A stretch of 34,060 nt of DNA from an uncultured Lachnospiraceae bacterium. GTDB taxonomy: Bacteria > Bacillota > Clostridia > Lachnospirales > Lachnospiraceae. The position numbers were made by a program, and so were the translations under genes. Below are positions 1 to 7,540 of the stretch, one piece after another (the stretch's first letter is position 1; the number at the start of each line of letters is the position of its first letter). Location: assembly GCA_900317755.1 (NCBI GenBank), contig ONHZ01000035.1, forward strand, positions 1-34,060. Reading direction: 5' to 3'. The notes beneath the pieces are model-generated. The model did no database searches, was not told the origin of the DNA, and saw only the letters and a list, made by a program, of their open reading frames with translations.

Positions 1-27
1 ATCATTCTAATGCGCTCTGACGACATG

Positions 28-55
28 CCACGATTTTGCTTCGCAAATATCGTGG
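28..55. repeat. Imperfect hairpin upstream of antiporter
   Basis: CCACGAT at 28-34 pairs with ATCGTGG at 49-55, and TTGC/GCAA extends the stem around a short TTC loop, with one bulge. No long T-run follows directly, although a short CTTTTT lies at about 75-80. It could be the tail of an upstream terminator or a small dispersed palindrome. Function unknown. The rest of 1-190 shows nothing I can name. Confidence 0.5.
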
Positions 56-190
56 CGATACCGCTGAATGCGCCTTTTTCGTGATAGCTTTGTTTCTTGG
101 GAGCACTCGTATTTTTATGATAATTTCTTGATATAGCAAAAACACTATGATGTAAGGAAATTAGTGTGAATAAAATATGAACTTTTACAA

Positions 191-218
191 TTGACTTTTG
201 TAAATTAAAGGTTATATT
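191..218 (+). promoter_or_regulatory. Putative sigma-A promoter of the antiporter gene
   Basis: TTGACT (191-196) is followed, after 16 bases, by TATATT (213-218), about 55 bases before the chosen start codon. Spacing and hexamers fit a housekeeping promoter. The call rests on motif reading only. Confidence 0.55.
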
Positions 219-272
219 ACTTTAGTGGATTTTAAGTGAACAAAAGTCACTTTGTGAAAGGATTTGAGAGTT

Positions 273-1505
273 ATGGATTACACTATTTTTCTGTGGCTGG
301 CACTGATCATCGCCCTCACAAAATTTCTTGGAATTCTCTCCAAGAAAGTCGGACTTCCCGAAGTTGTGGGTTTCCTTGTAGCCGGCATTCTGATCGGGCC
401 TTCGTGCCTGAACATCGTAAATATGAACGGTGGAAACGGAACCTTCCTTCTCGATGCATCTGAGCTTGGCGTTGTCTTCCTCATGTACAATGCCGGACTT
501 GATACAGATATGGAGGAGATGAAGAAGAACCTTGTTGCTTCTTTCGTCGTTGCTGCGATCGGTGTTATCGTTCCACTGCTTGTTGGTACGCTTGTATATG
601 GCGTTTATTATCACGCAGATTTTTCAGACAAGACGCAGCTTCTTGAGTCACTGTTTGTAGGTACAGTTCTTACTGCTACATCAGTTTCCATTACAGTTCA
701 GACACTGAAGGAACTTGGAAAGCTCCAGGGCTCAGTTGGTACGACCATCCTCGGTGCCGCTGTTATCGATGATATTTTAGGAATTATCGTTCTTACCATC
801 GTTTCTTCAATGAAGGATTCTTCAGTAAATGCCGGAACTATTTTCCTCAAGATCGTTCTTTATTTCGTAATGATTGCAATTCTCTTCTTTATATGCAGGA
901 AGATAAATCCTGTCATTGAAAAGGAAGATGGAAAACGAAGGGTTGCGCTTTTTGCAATCGCATTTGCACTTGTCCTTGCTTATGTTTCTGAGAAGTTCTT
1001 CGGAATCGCAGATATCACAGGTGCATACTTCGCTGGACTTATGCTCTGCACATCAAAGGCCAGAAACTACATTGATGAGAAGGTCGGAGATATTTCAAAT
1101 ATGTTTTTCTCCGCAGTCTTCTTTGCCTGCATCGGAATCAAGGTTCAGTTCGCTGGCATGGATGCGAGGGCATGGCTTTTCGCCATCATCCTCTGCGTTG
1201 TCGCAATTCTTACAAAGATTGTCGGCTGCGGTCTTGGCGCAAAGATTACGAAATTCTCATGGAAGGATTCACTTCAGATTGGCGTCGGCATGATTTCACG
1301 AGGCGAGGTTGCACTGATTGTTGCTGATAAGGGTAAGTCCTATGGTCTTGTAAGTGATCAGCTTTTTGCACCAGTCATCCTCATGGTCATTGTCACAACA
1401 CTTATTACACCTATTCTTCTGAAGGTCGTATTCAAGCTTGATGACAAGGACGGCAAGGGTTCAGCTCCTATCGAAGACAAGAAGGCAGAACCGGCTAAAG
1501 CCTAA
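273..1505 (+). CDS. Cation:proton antiporter, CPA2 (Kef/Na+-H+ exchanger) family
   Basis: An integral membrane transporter that would exchange Na+ or K+ for protons. The 410-residue protein is almost entirely hydrophobic segments, consistent with 11-12 membrane helices. Near residues 65-85 it has the CPA2-like stretch ELGVVFLMYNAGLDTDMEEM. The adjacent acidic pair D166-D167 (AAVIDDILG) matches the family's ion-binding aspartates. It ends in a short charged tail with no RCK/TrkA-N domain, so it is the short form. I chose ATG 273 (AAAGGA at 257-262) over a TTG nine bases upstream. It stands alone between its own promoter and terminator. It is chromosomal flank, not ICE. Which ion it carries cannot be told from sequence. 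Confidence 0.9.
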   Translation: MDYTIFLWLALIIALTKFLGILSKKVGLPEVVGFLVAGILIGPSCLNIVNMNGGNGTFLLDASELGVVFLMYNAGLDTDMEEMKKNLVASFVVAAIGVIVPLLVGTLVYGVYYHADFSDKTQLLESLFVGTVLTATSVSITVQTLKELGKLQGSVGTTILGAAVIDDILGIIVLTIVSSMKDSSVNAGTIFLKIVLYFVMIAILFFICRKINPVIEKEDGKRRVALFAIAFALVLAYVSEKFFGIADITGAYFAGLMLCTSKARNYIDEKVGDISNMFFSAVFFACIGIKVQFAGMDARAWLFAIILCVVAILTKIVGCGLGAKITKFSWKDSLQIGVGMISRGEVALIVADKGKSYGLVSDQLFAPVILMVIVTTLITPILLKVVFKLDDKDGKGSAPIEDKKAEPAKA

Positions 1506-1530
1506 CTGCATTGCTAAATTGAATTTTTGA

Positions 1531-1557
1531 GCGGCTGTATTATACAGCCGCTTTTTT
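1531..1557 (+). terminator. Rho-independent terminator after antiporter
   Basis: GCGGCTGTAT (1531-1540) pairs with ATACAGCCGC and is followed by TTTTTT. It lies 26 bases after the stop codon of the antiporter. Confidence 0.92.
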
Positions 1558-1642
1558 ATGTTAATATTTTATTTTTTCATCCGATATAATAAGTAGCAAT
1601 ATAGCAAAACGGATTTTGTGTTATGTTTTCACGGAGGAAAAT

Positions 1643-2488
1643 ATGAATTCTATTTCAAACATCTACTCGAATTACGCATCGGCTGTTTATCAGAAGAGCA
1701 ATGCGAAAACTTCAAAGACCGAAGATTATAAGACTAACGAAAATACCAAGGCAGAAAAAACAGACAGCACTGAGAAGTCATCAAAGGCAGACTATGGCAA
1801 GACGATTGGAAAGCCAAAGCTTTCTGAAAAGGCTGCAAAATACTATGAAGAGCTGAAGTCAAAGTACAAGAATCTTGACTTTATTCTTGTCTCAGAGGAT
1901 GAAAAGGAAAATGCGAAGGCAAATGCCGGATCTTATGCAAATGCTTCAAAGACTGTCGTATTGATTGATGAAGACAAGATCGAAAAGATGGCTTCAGACG
2001 AGAAATACAGAAAGCAGTATGAGGGCATTATTTCAAATGCCGCTACCGGAGTTTCTGCATTAAAGTCAAAGATGGAAGCAAATGGCATGTCTGCAGGCAT
2101 CAAGGGCTTTGGTGCACAGGTTAATGATAACGGAACGCTTTCCTATTTTGCAGTAGTTGACAAGTCTCTGGCTTCCCAGAAGGACAGGATTGCAAAGAAG
2201 GCTGCTGAGAAAAAGGCAGAAAAGAAAGAAGAAGCCAAGAAGGATGCGAAGGAGAAGCTTGTAGAAAAGCGCGCTGAAAAAGCTGACGAGACTTCAAAAT
2301 CTGATTCTGCTTCAAAAGTCGATGATTCGGATAACGATGATTCTGACAACAACATGACCATTACAGCATCAAGCTGGGAGGATTTGTATAGTCAGCTTGA
2401 AGCACTCGGGCTTCCAAAATCCACCACAGGATTTACTTCATCAGCTTCCGAAAGCTATGCTGGCGTAGGAATTGATGTGAAGGGATAA
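1643..2488 (+). CDS. DUF6033 family protein
   Basis: A soluble 281-residue protein of unknown function. It has a polar, low-complexity N-terminus, a core of about residues 55-175 (LSEKAAKYYEELKSKYKNLD, then an alternating alpha/beta stretch containing TVVLIDEDKIEKMASDEKY), and a very Lys/Ala/Glu-rich coiled-coil-like stretch followed by an acidic Asp/Ser linker. This arrangement resembles DUF6033 proteins of Lachnospiraceae as I remember them; no search was run. ATG 1643 was chosen because ACGGAGG lies directly upstream. A TTG start 27 bases earlier has no ribosome site. There is no signal peptide. It is monocistronic and ends at a strong terminator, and is the last chromosomal gene before the ICE junction. 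Confidence 0.75.
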   Translation: MNSISNIYSNYASAVYQKSNAKTSKTEDYKTNENTKAEKTDSTEKSSKADYGKTIGKPKLSEKAAKYYEELKSKYKNLDFILVSEDEKENAKANAGSYANASKTVVLIDEDKIEKMASDEKYRKQYEGIISNAATGVSALKSKMEANGMSAGIKGFGAQVNDNGTLSYFAVVDKSLASQKDRIAKKAAEKKAEKKEEAKKDAKEKLVEKRAEKADETSKSDSASKVDDSDNDDSDNNMTITASSWEDLYSQLEALGLPKSTTGFTSSASESYAGVGIDVKG

Positions 2489-2505
2489 AATATATCAGAT
2501 TTAAC

Positions 2506-2552
2506 AAAAGTCCGCTGACTAACCGAAAAGGTTATGTCAACGGACTTTTTTG
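2506..2552 (+). terminator. Rho-independent terminator after DUF6033 gene
   Basis: AAAAGTCCGCTGAC pairs with GTCAACGGACTTTTTTT, with an inner TAACC/GGTTA stem closing a GAAAA loop. A T-run follows. Confidence 0.9.
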
Positions 2553-2579
2553 TTTGCACTATTTTGTGATAATTATGTA

Positions 2580-2600
2580 AGCGGATAACGGGAATCGAAC
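2580..2600 (-). other. tRNA 3'-end fragment: left ICE attachment site
   Basis: Read on the minus strand, GTTCGATTCCCG is a canonical T-loop plus T-stem 3' strand. It is followed by TTATCCGC (acceptor 3' strand, partner GCGGATA) and a T discriminator, with no encoded CCA. The other half of the T-stem does not pair in the sequence that follows at 2601 and beyond, so only about 20 bases of tRNA identity are present. A GCGGATA acceptor with U73 suggests tRNA-Gly. It sits 126 bases from the end of the integrase gene. Such fragments arise when an ICE inserts in a tRNA 3' end: one junction keeps the whole tRNA and the other keeps the short copy. The intact copy is predicted beyond 34060. Confidence 0.7.
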
Positions 2601-2725
2601 ACCTGTACAATATGTTTGAAATCCTTGAAAATATGCTGTTATATAAATATCGTGGGGACTGCCGTGGGGAAAAGTATTTGTCTCATATCAAAATCAGCTT
2701 GGATAACTCCAAGCTGATAACTATT

Positions 2726-3742
2726 TCACGTATTTGTAAATTTATTCTTAAAATATTCATTTGTCTTGTCTGTAAATTCATTATTTTTATCTTTTAGAAC
2801 ATTTCTATATACAGATTTTAATATAGCGTCTGATGACCACCCACCTCGTTCCATTATGTATTGGTCAGGGATTCCTATTGAATGCATTATTGAAGCCGCA
2901 TAGTGTCTTAAATCGTGAAATCTGCATTTAAGTCCTAGGCTGTCCCTTAATCTGATAAAGCGTACAGTTATGATAGTAGGATTTATATTCAATATTCTGC
3001 CTTCACCAGTACCCATTTCGTCTATTACGAATTGTGGTAATGGTACGAATCTGTCGCTTGACGCAGTCTTGGGAATATTCTTGATAACCCATTCTTTATC
3101 AGATGTCAGTACCATATCTGTATGTATATGAATCGTATTGCCGTCTATATCTTCATACGATAAGGAGCAAATTTCACCCCTCCGTAATGTTCCAAATGCA
3201 GCAAGCATTATTGCCAATCTCAATTCCTCGTCAGCGTTATCCATTAATAGCTTGACTTCTTCATCAGTCGGAATATTCCTTTCTATCGGCTCTTTTTTTG
3301 GAAAAGTAACAACGAAATTTGCATAAGGATTCACAAATTTTATGGCTGAATGTATCAGCGAATAAATATTTTTTAGATACTTTGGCGTATGTCCCTCTGC
3401 AAGGTCGTTTATCAGATTTTGCAAATCTTCATTCCGAATATCTTCTACCTGGATATTTCCTAATGGCTGTTCTTTGACATACAAACGATATATTTTCTTA
3501 TAATCTCTGATCGTAGTAGGAGATAAGACATTTTCCTTAGATGAAATATACATGGAGACTGCATTTGCAAGTGACATCTTATCATCATTTATTACTTCAT
3601 TATTCTTCATCCAGTCCGTCATTTTAAAAAGAGCTTCCTTTTTCGTCTTTCCTGTGAAGCTCTTCCTTTTCCGTTTACCATTTACTGTAACGCATACTTG
3701 ATACCTATAGCTGCCTGAGGGCAGCTTTTCATAATATGCCAT
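2726..3742 (-). CDS. int: Tyrosine recombinase/integrase of the ICE
   Basis: Catalyses site-specific integration and excision. The 338 residues show an N-terminal DNA-binding region (about 1-50, AP2-like, SGSYRYQVCVTVNGKRKRK), a SAM-like core-binding domain (about 55-150) and a C-terminal catalytic domain (about 160-315). Catalytic residues are visible: R187 in GTLRRGEI, a Lys near 225, H276 and R279 in FHDLRHYA, W302 in RGGWSS at the usual second His/Trp position, and nucleophile Y312 in SVYRN. It is complete and looks active. Its leader (3740-3759, minus strand) is identical over 20 bases to that of parA. Its 3' end points at the tRNA fragment at 2580-2600, the usual int-att arrangement. 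The subfamily resembles Tn916/phage-type integrases (Phage_integrase family). Confidence 0.95.
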   Translation of the reverse strand: MAYYEKLPSGSYRYQVCVTVNGKRKRKSFTGKTKKEALFKMTDWMKNNEVINDDKMSLANAVSMYISSKENVLSPTTIRDYKKIYRLYVKEQPLGNIQVEDIRNEDLQNLINDLAEGHTPKYLKNIYSLIHSAIKFVNPYANFVVTFPKKEPIERNIPTDEEVKLLMDNADEELRLAIMLAAFGTLRRGEICSLSYEDIDGNTIHIHTDMVLTSDKEWVIKNIPKTASSDRFVPLPQFVIDEMGTGEGRILNINPTIITVRFIRLRDSLGLKCRFHDLRHYAASIMHSIGIPDQYIMERGGWSSDAILKSVYRNVLKDKNNEFTDKTNEYFKNKFTNT

Positions 3743-3763
3743 AAGAAATCAGTCCTTTCGTTA

Positions 3764-5206
3764 TTATATCTGCCAATCACCTTTACCTGACAACCATTTA
3801 TCATTGGAAAACATAAATTCTTCATCAATTGCATGTGCATAGGAAGCTGCATAAATAAAATCATAGTAAGTAAACATGTTCATATTTTCAAGTTCTGTAG
3901 TTACATTATTTGTTAATAATATTTTTTCATAATCATCAGGTAATCTATTTAAATTGACTTTTTTTAATTCCTTGTTTGCTTTTGATATTTCAATTCCGAT
4001 TTTTTTCATGGGATTTACTATATCTACTTCATACATTTTAGTTTTATTATCTGTTACCTCAACTTCTCTATGCTCATAACAGCCCGTCGTCGATAATAGA
4101 CCTCTCAGATGGCATTCAATAATACTCCCTAATAATGTATCTGGAATATCATTTGGCATATCATCTTTTAATATATCTTTTACTATAGCTATGTAAAACA
4201 TTGGATAATTTATCGTGATATTGAATGTCTTAAATAAATTTTCCTTATTTCCTTTACCTTTATATAAATCATTAAGAATATTTGGTATGTTTTTACCATC
4301 ATCAGAAAATGGGGTGAATGTTATCAGTCCGCAGTTACTTAAATATACTAGCGATTGACGTATTTCATCATAATCATAATTTCTTATCGCATAGCTTCTT
4401 TCCTGATAGAATTTATCTATTCTGCCATAAAATTCATCATTTCCTATTTTCTTTTTTTCTTTTGTATATAAGTGCCCTAAATCTCTATGCAGCCTGTCTT
4501 TCTGATAAAATTTCTGTACTGTCATTGAATTGTGTAAAGAATATAAGGTTGAGTAGCATAAATTTAATAATGAATCTTCCGTTACATTATCTATATCTGT
4601 AAGAAAATTATATCTGTCAATATGGGCATTCGAAGTAATCGTTTCATCTAAACAGCTCTTAAGGTATGTTTTCATATCTTCGAAATGATAAAAGTCTGAT
4701 ACTTCGAGGACAAACTGTTTATATGTTTCTTCAGATACAGTATTAATCATTTTATAATCGAGCCATTCAGCATAATTGATAAAATTTGTTTCAATGATCT
4801 TTATCTGACTAGAAAATGTCCGTGTTGCCCAATTTTCTAATGATGTAGAATCGCTTCCTGTGAAAATTATAGTAACATTATTATTTTCGATTTTTGAAAA
4901 TGCTAATGCTATTTTGTTCATTTCAGCTTCAGGCTTTTCGGCATGAGTATATTCATCTAGTAAATAAATAGAATTATCATGATTTAATATGCTGTTTTCT
5001 ATTTTTTCATAAATTTCATATATTTTATCAATATTTCCTTCATAATCACGAAAATTGATATATTCTGAAGATGGATATTCTTCATGTAGCTGTTCTAGTG
5101 CTACAGTCTTTCCGCATTTTCTTGGTCCTGTAAGCACAGCAAATTTTTTCTCTTCTACTGTCTCTTTTAATTTTGAATAAAAATATCTTTTAAATTTATG
5201 TTCCAT
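3764..5206 (-). CDS. AAA-family ATPase (AAA_14/DUF4143-like)
   Basis: A 480-residue P-loop ATPase. Walker A is GPRKCGKT at residues 27-34; Walker B is probably YLLDEYTHA near residue 80; a sensor-like IIFTGSDS follows near 130. This matches the ATPases annotated AAA_14, often with a C-terminal DUF4143 nuclease-like domain. The C-terminal part here has a restriction-fold-like pattern (EVDIVNPMKKIGIEISKANK, about residues 395-415, a possible E..D..E-x-K core), which fits that family but is inference. ATG 5206 was chosen with AAAGGA nine bases upstream; a TTG nine bases further up is unlikely. It lies between integrase and repressor on the same strand, spaced 21-22 bases from each, and is probably cargo co-expressed with them. 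Role unknown; a defence or toxin function is possible. Confidence 0.75.
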   Translation of the reverse strand: MEHKFKRYFYSKLKETVEEKKFAVLTGPRKCGKTVALEQLHEEYPSSEYINFRDYEGNIDKIYEIYEKIENSILNHDNSIYLLDEYTHAEKPEAEMNKIALAFSKIENNNVTIIFTGSDSTSLENWATRTFSSQIKIIETNFINYAEWLDYKMINTVSEETYKQFVLEVSDFYHFEDMKTYLKSCLDETITSNAHIDRYNFLTDIDNVTEDSLLNLCYSTLYSLHNSMTVQKFYQKDRLHRDLGHLYTKEKKKIGNDEFYGRIDKFYQERSYAIRNYDYDEIRQSLVYLSNCGLITFTPFSDDGKNIPNILNDLYKGKGNKENLFKTFNITINYPMFYIAIVKDILKDDMPNDIPDTLLGSIIECHLRGLLSTTGCYEHREVEVTDNKTKMYEVDIVNPMKKIGIEISKANKELKKVNLNRLPDDYEKILLTNNVTTELENMNMFTYYDFIYAASYAHAIDEEFMFSNDKWLSGKGDWQI

Positions 5207-5228
5207 AATTATCAATCCTTTCTAGTTG

Positions 5229-5828
5229 TTATGCTGATTCCTTTTTCTTATTGTCTTTTTCTGTGCCGTCTGTGGTATTCGAAACAGAAGAGTCCTTGTT
5301 CGATACAGAAGTCAAGACTTTTCTATAGCGCTCCTCGGACTTGATGGTGGAGCGTTTTTCAAATTCTGCTGTTGTATCGTCAAGTCCGTTTTTGTTGTCT
5401 TTTATGATGTAATCATCTGATGTAGCTATTGCTTCCTTGGGGTGATCCTTGTTCTTTGCCCTTTCTCGGCTTTCATCTACAAGCTCGTACATCTTCTTTT
5501 CAACGAAGTTCCATTCTTCTTCGGTCATATTGCATAACATATTGATAAACTGCCGCTTGAATTCACTATCCTCCACTTCGAGATTGTTCATAAAATCAAT
5601 AATCTGCTGATTTCTTGAAATGTCAATGAACATATCGCCTTCGCCTGTTCGCAGCCATTTTTCATTGACATTAAATGTTTTACAAATTAAACCGATTGTT
5701 GCATTAGTAGGCTTATTTCTTCCTACTTCGTATGCATTATATGTTGTGATTTTTATATTTAATCTTTCAGCAAATTCGATTTGTGAAAGTCCTAATGCTT
5801 TTCTAATTTCTTTTAATCTTTCTTCCAT
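5229..5828 (-). CDS. XRE-family transcriptional repressor of the ICE
   Basis: A 199-residue DNA-binding regulator. Residues 1-60 form a Cro/C1-type helix-turn-helix (LKEIRKALGLSQIEFAERLN, then TTYNAYEVGRNKPT), followed by FNVNEKWLRTGEGDMF, typical of phage-like repressors. The C-terminal half is helical and ends in a disordered Ser/Asp/Lys-rich tail. No RecA-cleavage (S24) or ImmA partner domain is visible. ATG 5828 has AAGGAGA eight bases upstream; a longer reading to 5888 has no ribosome site and overlaps the promoter. It is transcribed divergently from the ICE operon starting at 6021, so it probably controls the lysogeny-like switch between quiet integration and transfer. Confidence 0.88.
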   Translation of the reverse strand: MEERLKEIRKALGLSQIEFAERLNIKITTYNAYEVGRNKPTNATIGLICKTFNVNEKWLRTGEGDMFIDISRNQQIIDFMNNLEVEDSEFKRQFINMLCNMTEEEWNFVEKKMYELVDESRERAKNKDHPKEAIATSDDYIIKDNKNGLDDTTAEFEKRSTIKSEERYRKVLTSVSNKDSSVSNTTDGTEKDNKKKESA

Positions 5829-5875
5829 TGTCTCTATCTCCTTGTAAATGCCTTGTTTTCGGCTTTTCTGAAATA

Positions 5876-5904
5876 AGTATAACATCATTTTTAATACTTT
5901 TCAA
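5876..5904 (-). promoter_or_regulatory. Promoter of repressor-ATPase-integrase operon
   Basis: On the minus strand TTGAAA (5904-5899) is followed, with exactly 17 bases between, by TATACT (5881-5876). It lies about 48 bases upstream of the repressor start. The downstream genes at 3764 and 2726 have no obvious promoter and may be read from here. Confidence 0.75.
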
Positions 5905-5913
5905 TAGAAAAAT

Positions 5914-5997
5914 CCATTAAATAGAAAAATAATTCTTGACAAAATCTTTTTAATATATTATATTTTCCATTAAATAAAAATAAAAATGTATTAAATG
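5914..5997. promoter_or_regulatory. Operator-like repeats between divergent promoters
   Basis: CCATTAAATA occurs at 5914-5923 and 5967-5976, and a related GTATTAAATG at 5988-5997. The last two copies are 21 bases (two helical turns) apart and lie just after the plus-strand -10. The first lies between the two promoters. Sites placed like this are expected for the XRE repressor at 5229. Binding itself is inference. Confidence 0.5.
5936..5964 (+). promoter_or_regulatory. Strong promoter of the rightward ICE operon
   Basis: TTGACA (5936-5941), 17-base spacer, TATATT (5959-5964). It is a near-consensus sigma-A promoter, 57 bases before the first rightward gene. It probably drives the maintenance block and is the obvious target of the divergent repressor. 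Confidence 0.8.
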
Positions 5998-6020
5998 CAA
6001 TTTTGCTTCGGGGTGATTTA

Positions 6021-6245
6021 ATGAATTTATCAAAAGACAAATATGTATCAGTATCGGAAGCTCAGGCTGTATGTCATGAGACGATTCCTTATCTGGACGA
6101 GATTGCAAGGTTCGAGCTTGTAAGCTACATGCTTGGAATTCGTACTGCCTTTGAAGTCAGGGAAAGGGAAGAACGGAAATTGGTACGGAAGGAATTAAAC
6201 CTCGAATTCCCTTCCGAAAAGGTCAAAACAGAGGTAAAGCTGTAG
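6021..6245 (+). CDS. Small hypothetical protein, first gene of the rightward operon
   Basis: 74 residues with no family I recognise. It has a short N-terminal basic stretch, a helical middle (SEAQAVCHETIPYLDEIARF) and a strongly charged C-terminal helix rich in Arg/Glu/Lys. ATG 6021 has GGGGTGA six bases upstream; the longer TTG-initiated reading from 6003 lacks a site. Being the first gene under the repressed promoter suggests an early regulatory role (excisionase- or Cro-like), but there is no clear winged helix to support that. Confidence 0.65.
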   Translation: MNLSKDKYVSVSEAQAVCHETIPYLDEIARFELVSYMLGIRTAFEVREREERKLVRKELNLEFPSEKVKTEVKL

Positions 6246-6268
6246 ACAAATAAGAAAGAAAGGAAAGA

Positions 6269-6523
6269 ATGACTATGCTGTACTTAGCGGAGACTGTGCC
6301 AAATCATTTTCAGGAAAATATTGTTTTCCTCTGTACCAAGCGTCATATCGGGCAGAAGCAGCTTGCAAAGAATATCTGCTTATCATACCCGACATTTGTG
6401 AAGTACAGAAGGCATCCTGGTTATATGCCTGTATATGTGATGGAAAACCTTATGAATTATTTCAACTGTTCTTATTCAGACCTTATGAATGAGCATGAAT
6501 TTACGAATGAGAAAGTAGGATAA
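6269..6523 (+). CDS. Small helix-turn-helix regulator (Cro-like)
   Basis: 84 residues. Residues about 15-75 fit a compact XRE-type fold: QENIVFLCTKRHIGQKQLAK, then NICLSYPTFVKYRRHPGYMP as turn and recognition helix, then MENLMNYFNCSYSDLMNE. The last part matches the common ending of XRE domains (ALN.S..DL). AAAGGAA precedes ATG 6269. It is the second gene of the operon facing the repressor, the usual position of a Cro-like antirepressor or an activator of transfer genes. Function inferred from fold and position only. Confidence 0.65.
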   Translation: MTMLYLAETVPNHFQENIVFLCTKRHIGQKQLAKNICLSYPTFVKYRRHPGYMPVYVMENLMNYFNCSYSDLMNEHEFTNEKVG

Positions 6524-6528
6524 GCTCT

Positions 6529-6705
6529 ATGAATGTTATTAAGGAAACCAACAAGATACAGATAACAATCGGGAAATGTCCTTGCTGCGGAAAGACAGAT
6601 ATGAAGATGTATTATCAGAAGCTTTATACAAAGGACGGCTCTTTCAAGAGGACTCCATACAGGATGTCATGTCCTCATTGCGGTTACTGTACCGATTTGA
6701 ACTGA
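6529..6705 (+). CDS. Small zinc-ribbon protein
   Basis: A 58-codon gene starting five bases after the previous stop. It has two CxxC knuckles: KCPCCGK near residues 17-21 and CPHCGYC near residues 49-54, separated by about 30 residues, the classic zinc-ribbon layout. No other domain is visible. Small zinc-ribbon peptides are common in ICE and phage operons and may bind nucleic acid or modulate transcription; its role is not known. It has no strong ribosome site and is probably translated by coupling to the gene at 6269. A small TAGCC/GGCTA hairpin (6707-6722) follows it. Confidence 0.7.
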   Translation: MNVIKETNKIQITIGKCPCCGKTDMKMYYQKLYTKDGSFKRTPYRMSCPHCGYCTDLN

Positions 6706-6753
6706 GTAGCCATTAAAGGCTATTGAGGATATATGTTGAAGATTTTATTAGAT

Positions 6754-6773
6754 GAAAGGACTGATTTCTTATG
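6754..6773 (+). promoter_or_regulatory. Repeated translation-initiation leader (parA copy)
   Basis: GAAAGGACTGATTTCTTATG ends in the parA start codon. The same 20 bases precede the integrase (3740-3759, minus strand), and a close variant (GAAAGGACGTGGTTTCTTATG pattern) precedes the gene at 10723. GAAA and TTTC can pair around the AAAGGA ribosome site, so it may be a translational control element. Confidence 0.6.
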
Positions 6774-7538
6774 AAGATTGCAATTACCAATCAAAAGGGC
6801 GGTGTGGGAAAGACCACTACTGCCGTAAACCTTTGCGACAGCCTTGCAAGGGAAGGGAAGAAGGTGCTTCTGATAGATACCGATTCCCAGTGCAACAGCA
6901 CTGATACATTCGGAGCAAAGGTAGAAAATCATGCTACGCTTTTCGATCTTCTATTTTCAGAAAGCGTCAGAGTAGATGTCAGGGACTGCGTTCAGCATAC
7001 CTATATCTGCGACATCATCGCTTCAGATGACGGCCTTGTTCAGGCCGAGCTTAAATTTCCACAGGACATTACAAGATTTAATCTTTTCAAGGAAAAGATG
7101 GGGGACATAGAGAAAGATTATGATTATGTCATAATCGACACTTCTCCAAGCGTTGATACCATGCTTTATTCCGTACTGAATTATGCTGACAAGGTAATTA
7201 TTCCGGTTACATGCGACAAGTATGGATTTGATGGAATTAACAAGCTTTTTGACACGATATTCAAGGTGCAGAATTCAAGCAATCCAAATCTTGAAATCCT
7301 GGGCATTCTTTTTACTAAGTATAACAGCCGTACGATTCTTGCAAAGGAATATGGCGGTAATGCCGAGAAGTTCCTTGTTGAAAACAGCGTTCCTGTATTT
7401 GAGACAAAGATAACTGAAACGGAAGCCTGCAAGAAGGCGCAGACAAATATGCAGTCGGTTTATGCGTTTGATAAGAACAGCAAGGCGGCAATAGATTATG
7501 AGCATCTTGCTGAAGAAGTAATTAAGAAGGGGGCATAA
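6771..7538 (+). CDS. parA: ParA/Soj-family partition ATPase
   Basis: A 255-residue ATPase that would work with the adjacent ParB to keep the excised, replicating ICE in dividing cells. The deviant Walker A is KGGVGKTT at residues 9-16 with the signature early Lys, followed by the A' motif (VLLIDTDSQCNST, about 32-44) and Walker B (YDYVIIDTSPS, about 117-127). Length is normal for the small chromosomal or Firmicutes-plasmid type without an N-terminal helix-turn-helix. The start is fixed by AAAGGA in the repeated 20-base leader. It is followed after two bases by parB. I see nothing missing. Confidence 0.95.
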   Translation: MKIAITNQKGGVGKTTTAVNLCDSLAREGKKVLLIDTDSQCNSTDTFGAKVENHATLFDLLFSESVRVDVRDCVQHTYICDIIASDDGLVQAELKFPQDITRFNLFKEKMGDIEKDYDYVIIDTSPSVDTMLYSVLNYADKVIIPVTCDKYGFDGINKLFDTIFKVQNSSNPNLEILGILFTKYNSRTILAKEYGGNAEKFLVENSVPVFETKITETEACKKAQTNMQSVYAFDKNSKAAIDYEHLAEEVIKKGA

Positions 7539-7540
7539 CA

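Noticed and set aside
2581-2660. Complete tRNA gene
   Set aside because: Only the T-loop, T-stem 3' strand and acceptor 3' strand are present; no D or anticodon arm can be built from the adjoining sequence.
2612-2797. 61-codon plus-strand ORF next to the att site
   Set aside because: It runs into the antisense of the integrase 3' end, has no ribosome site and a composition typical of AT-rich spacer.
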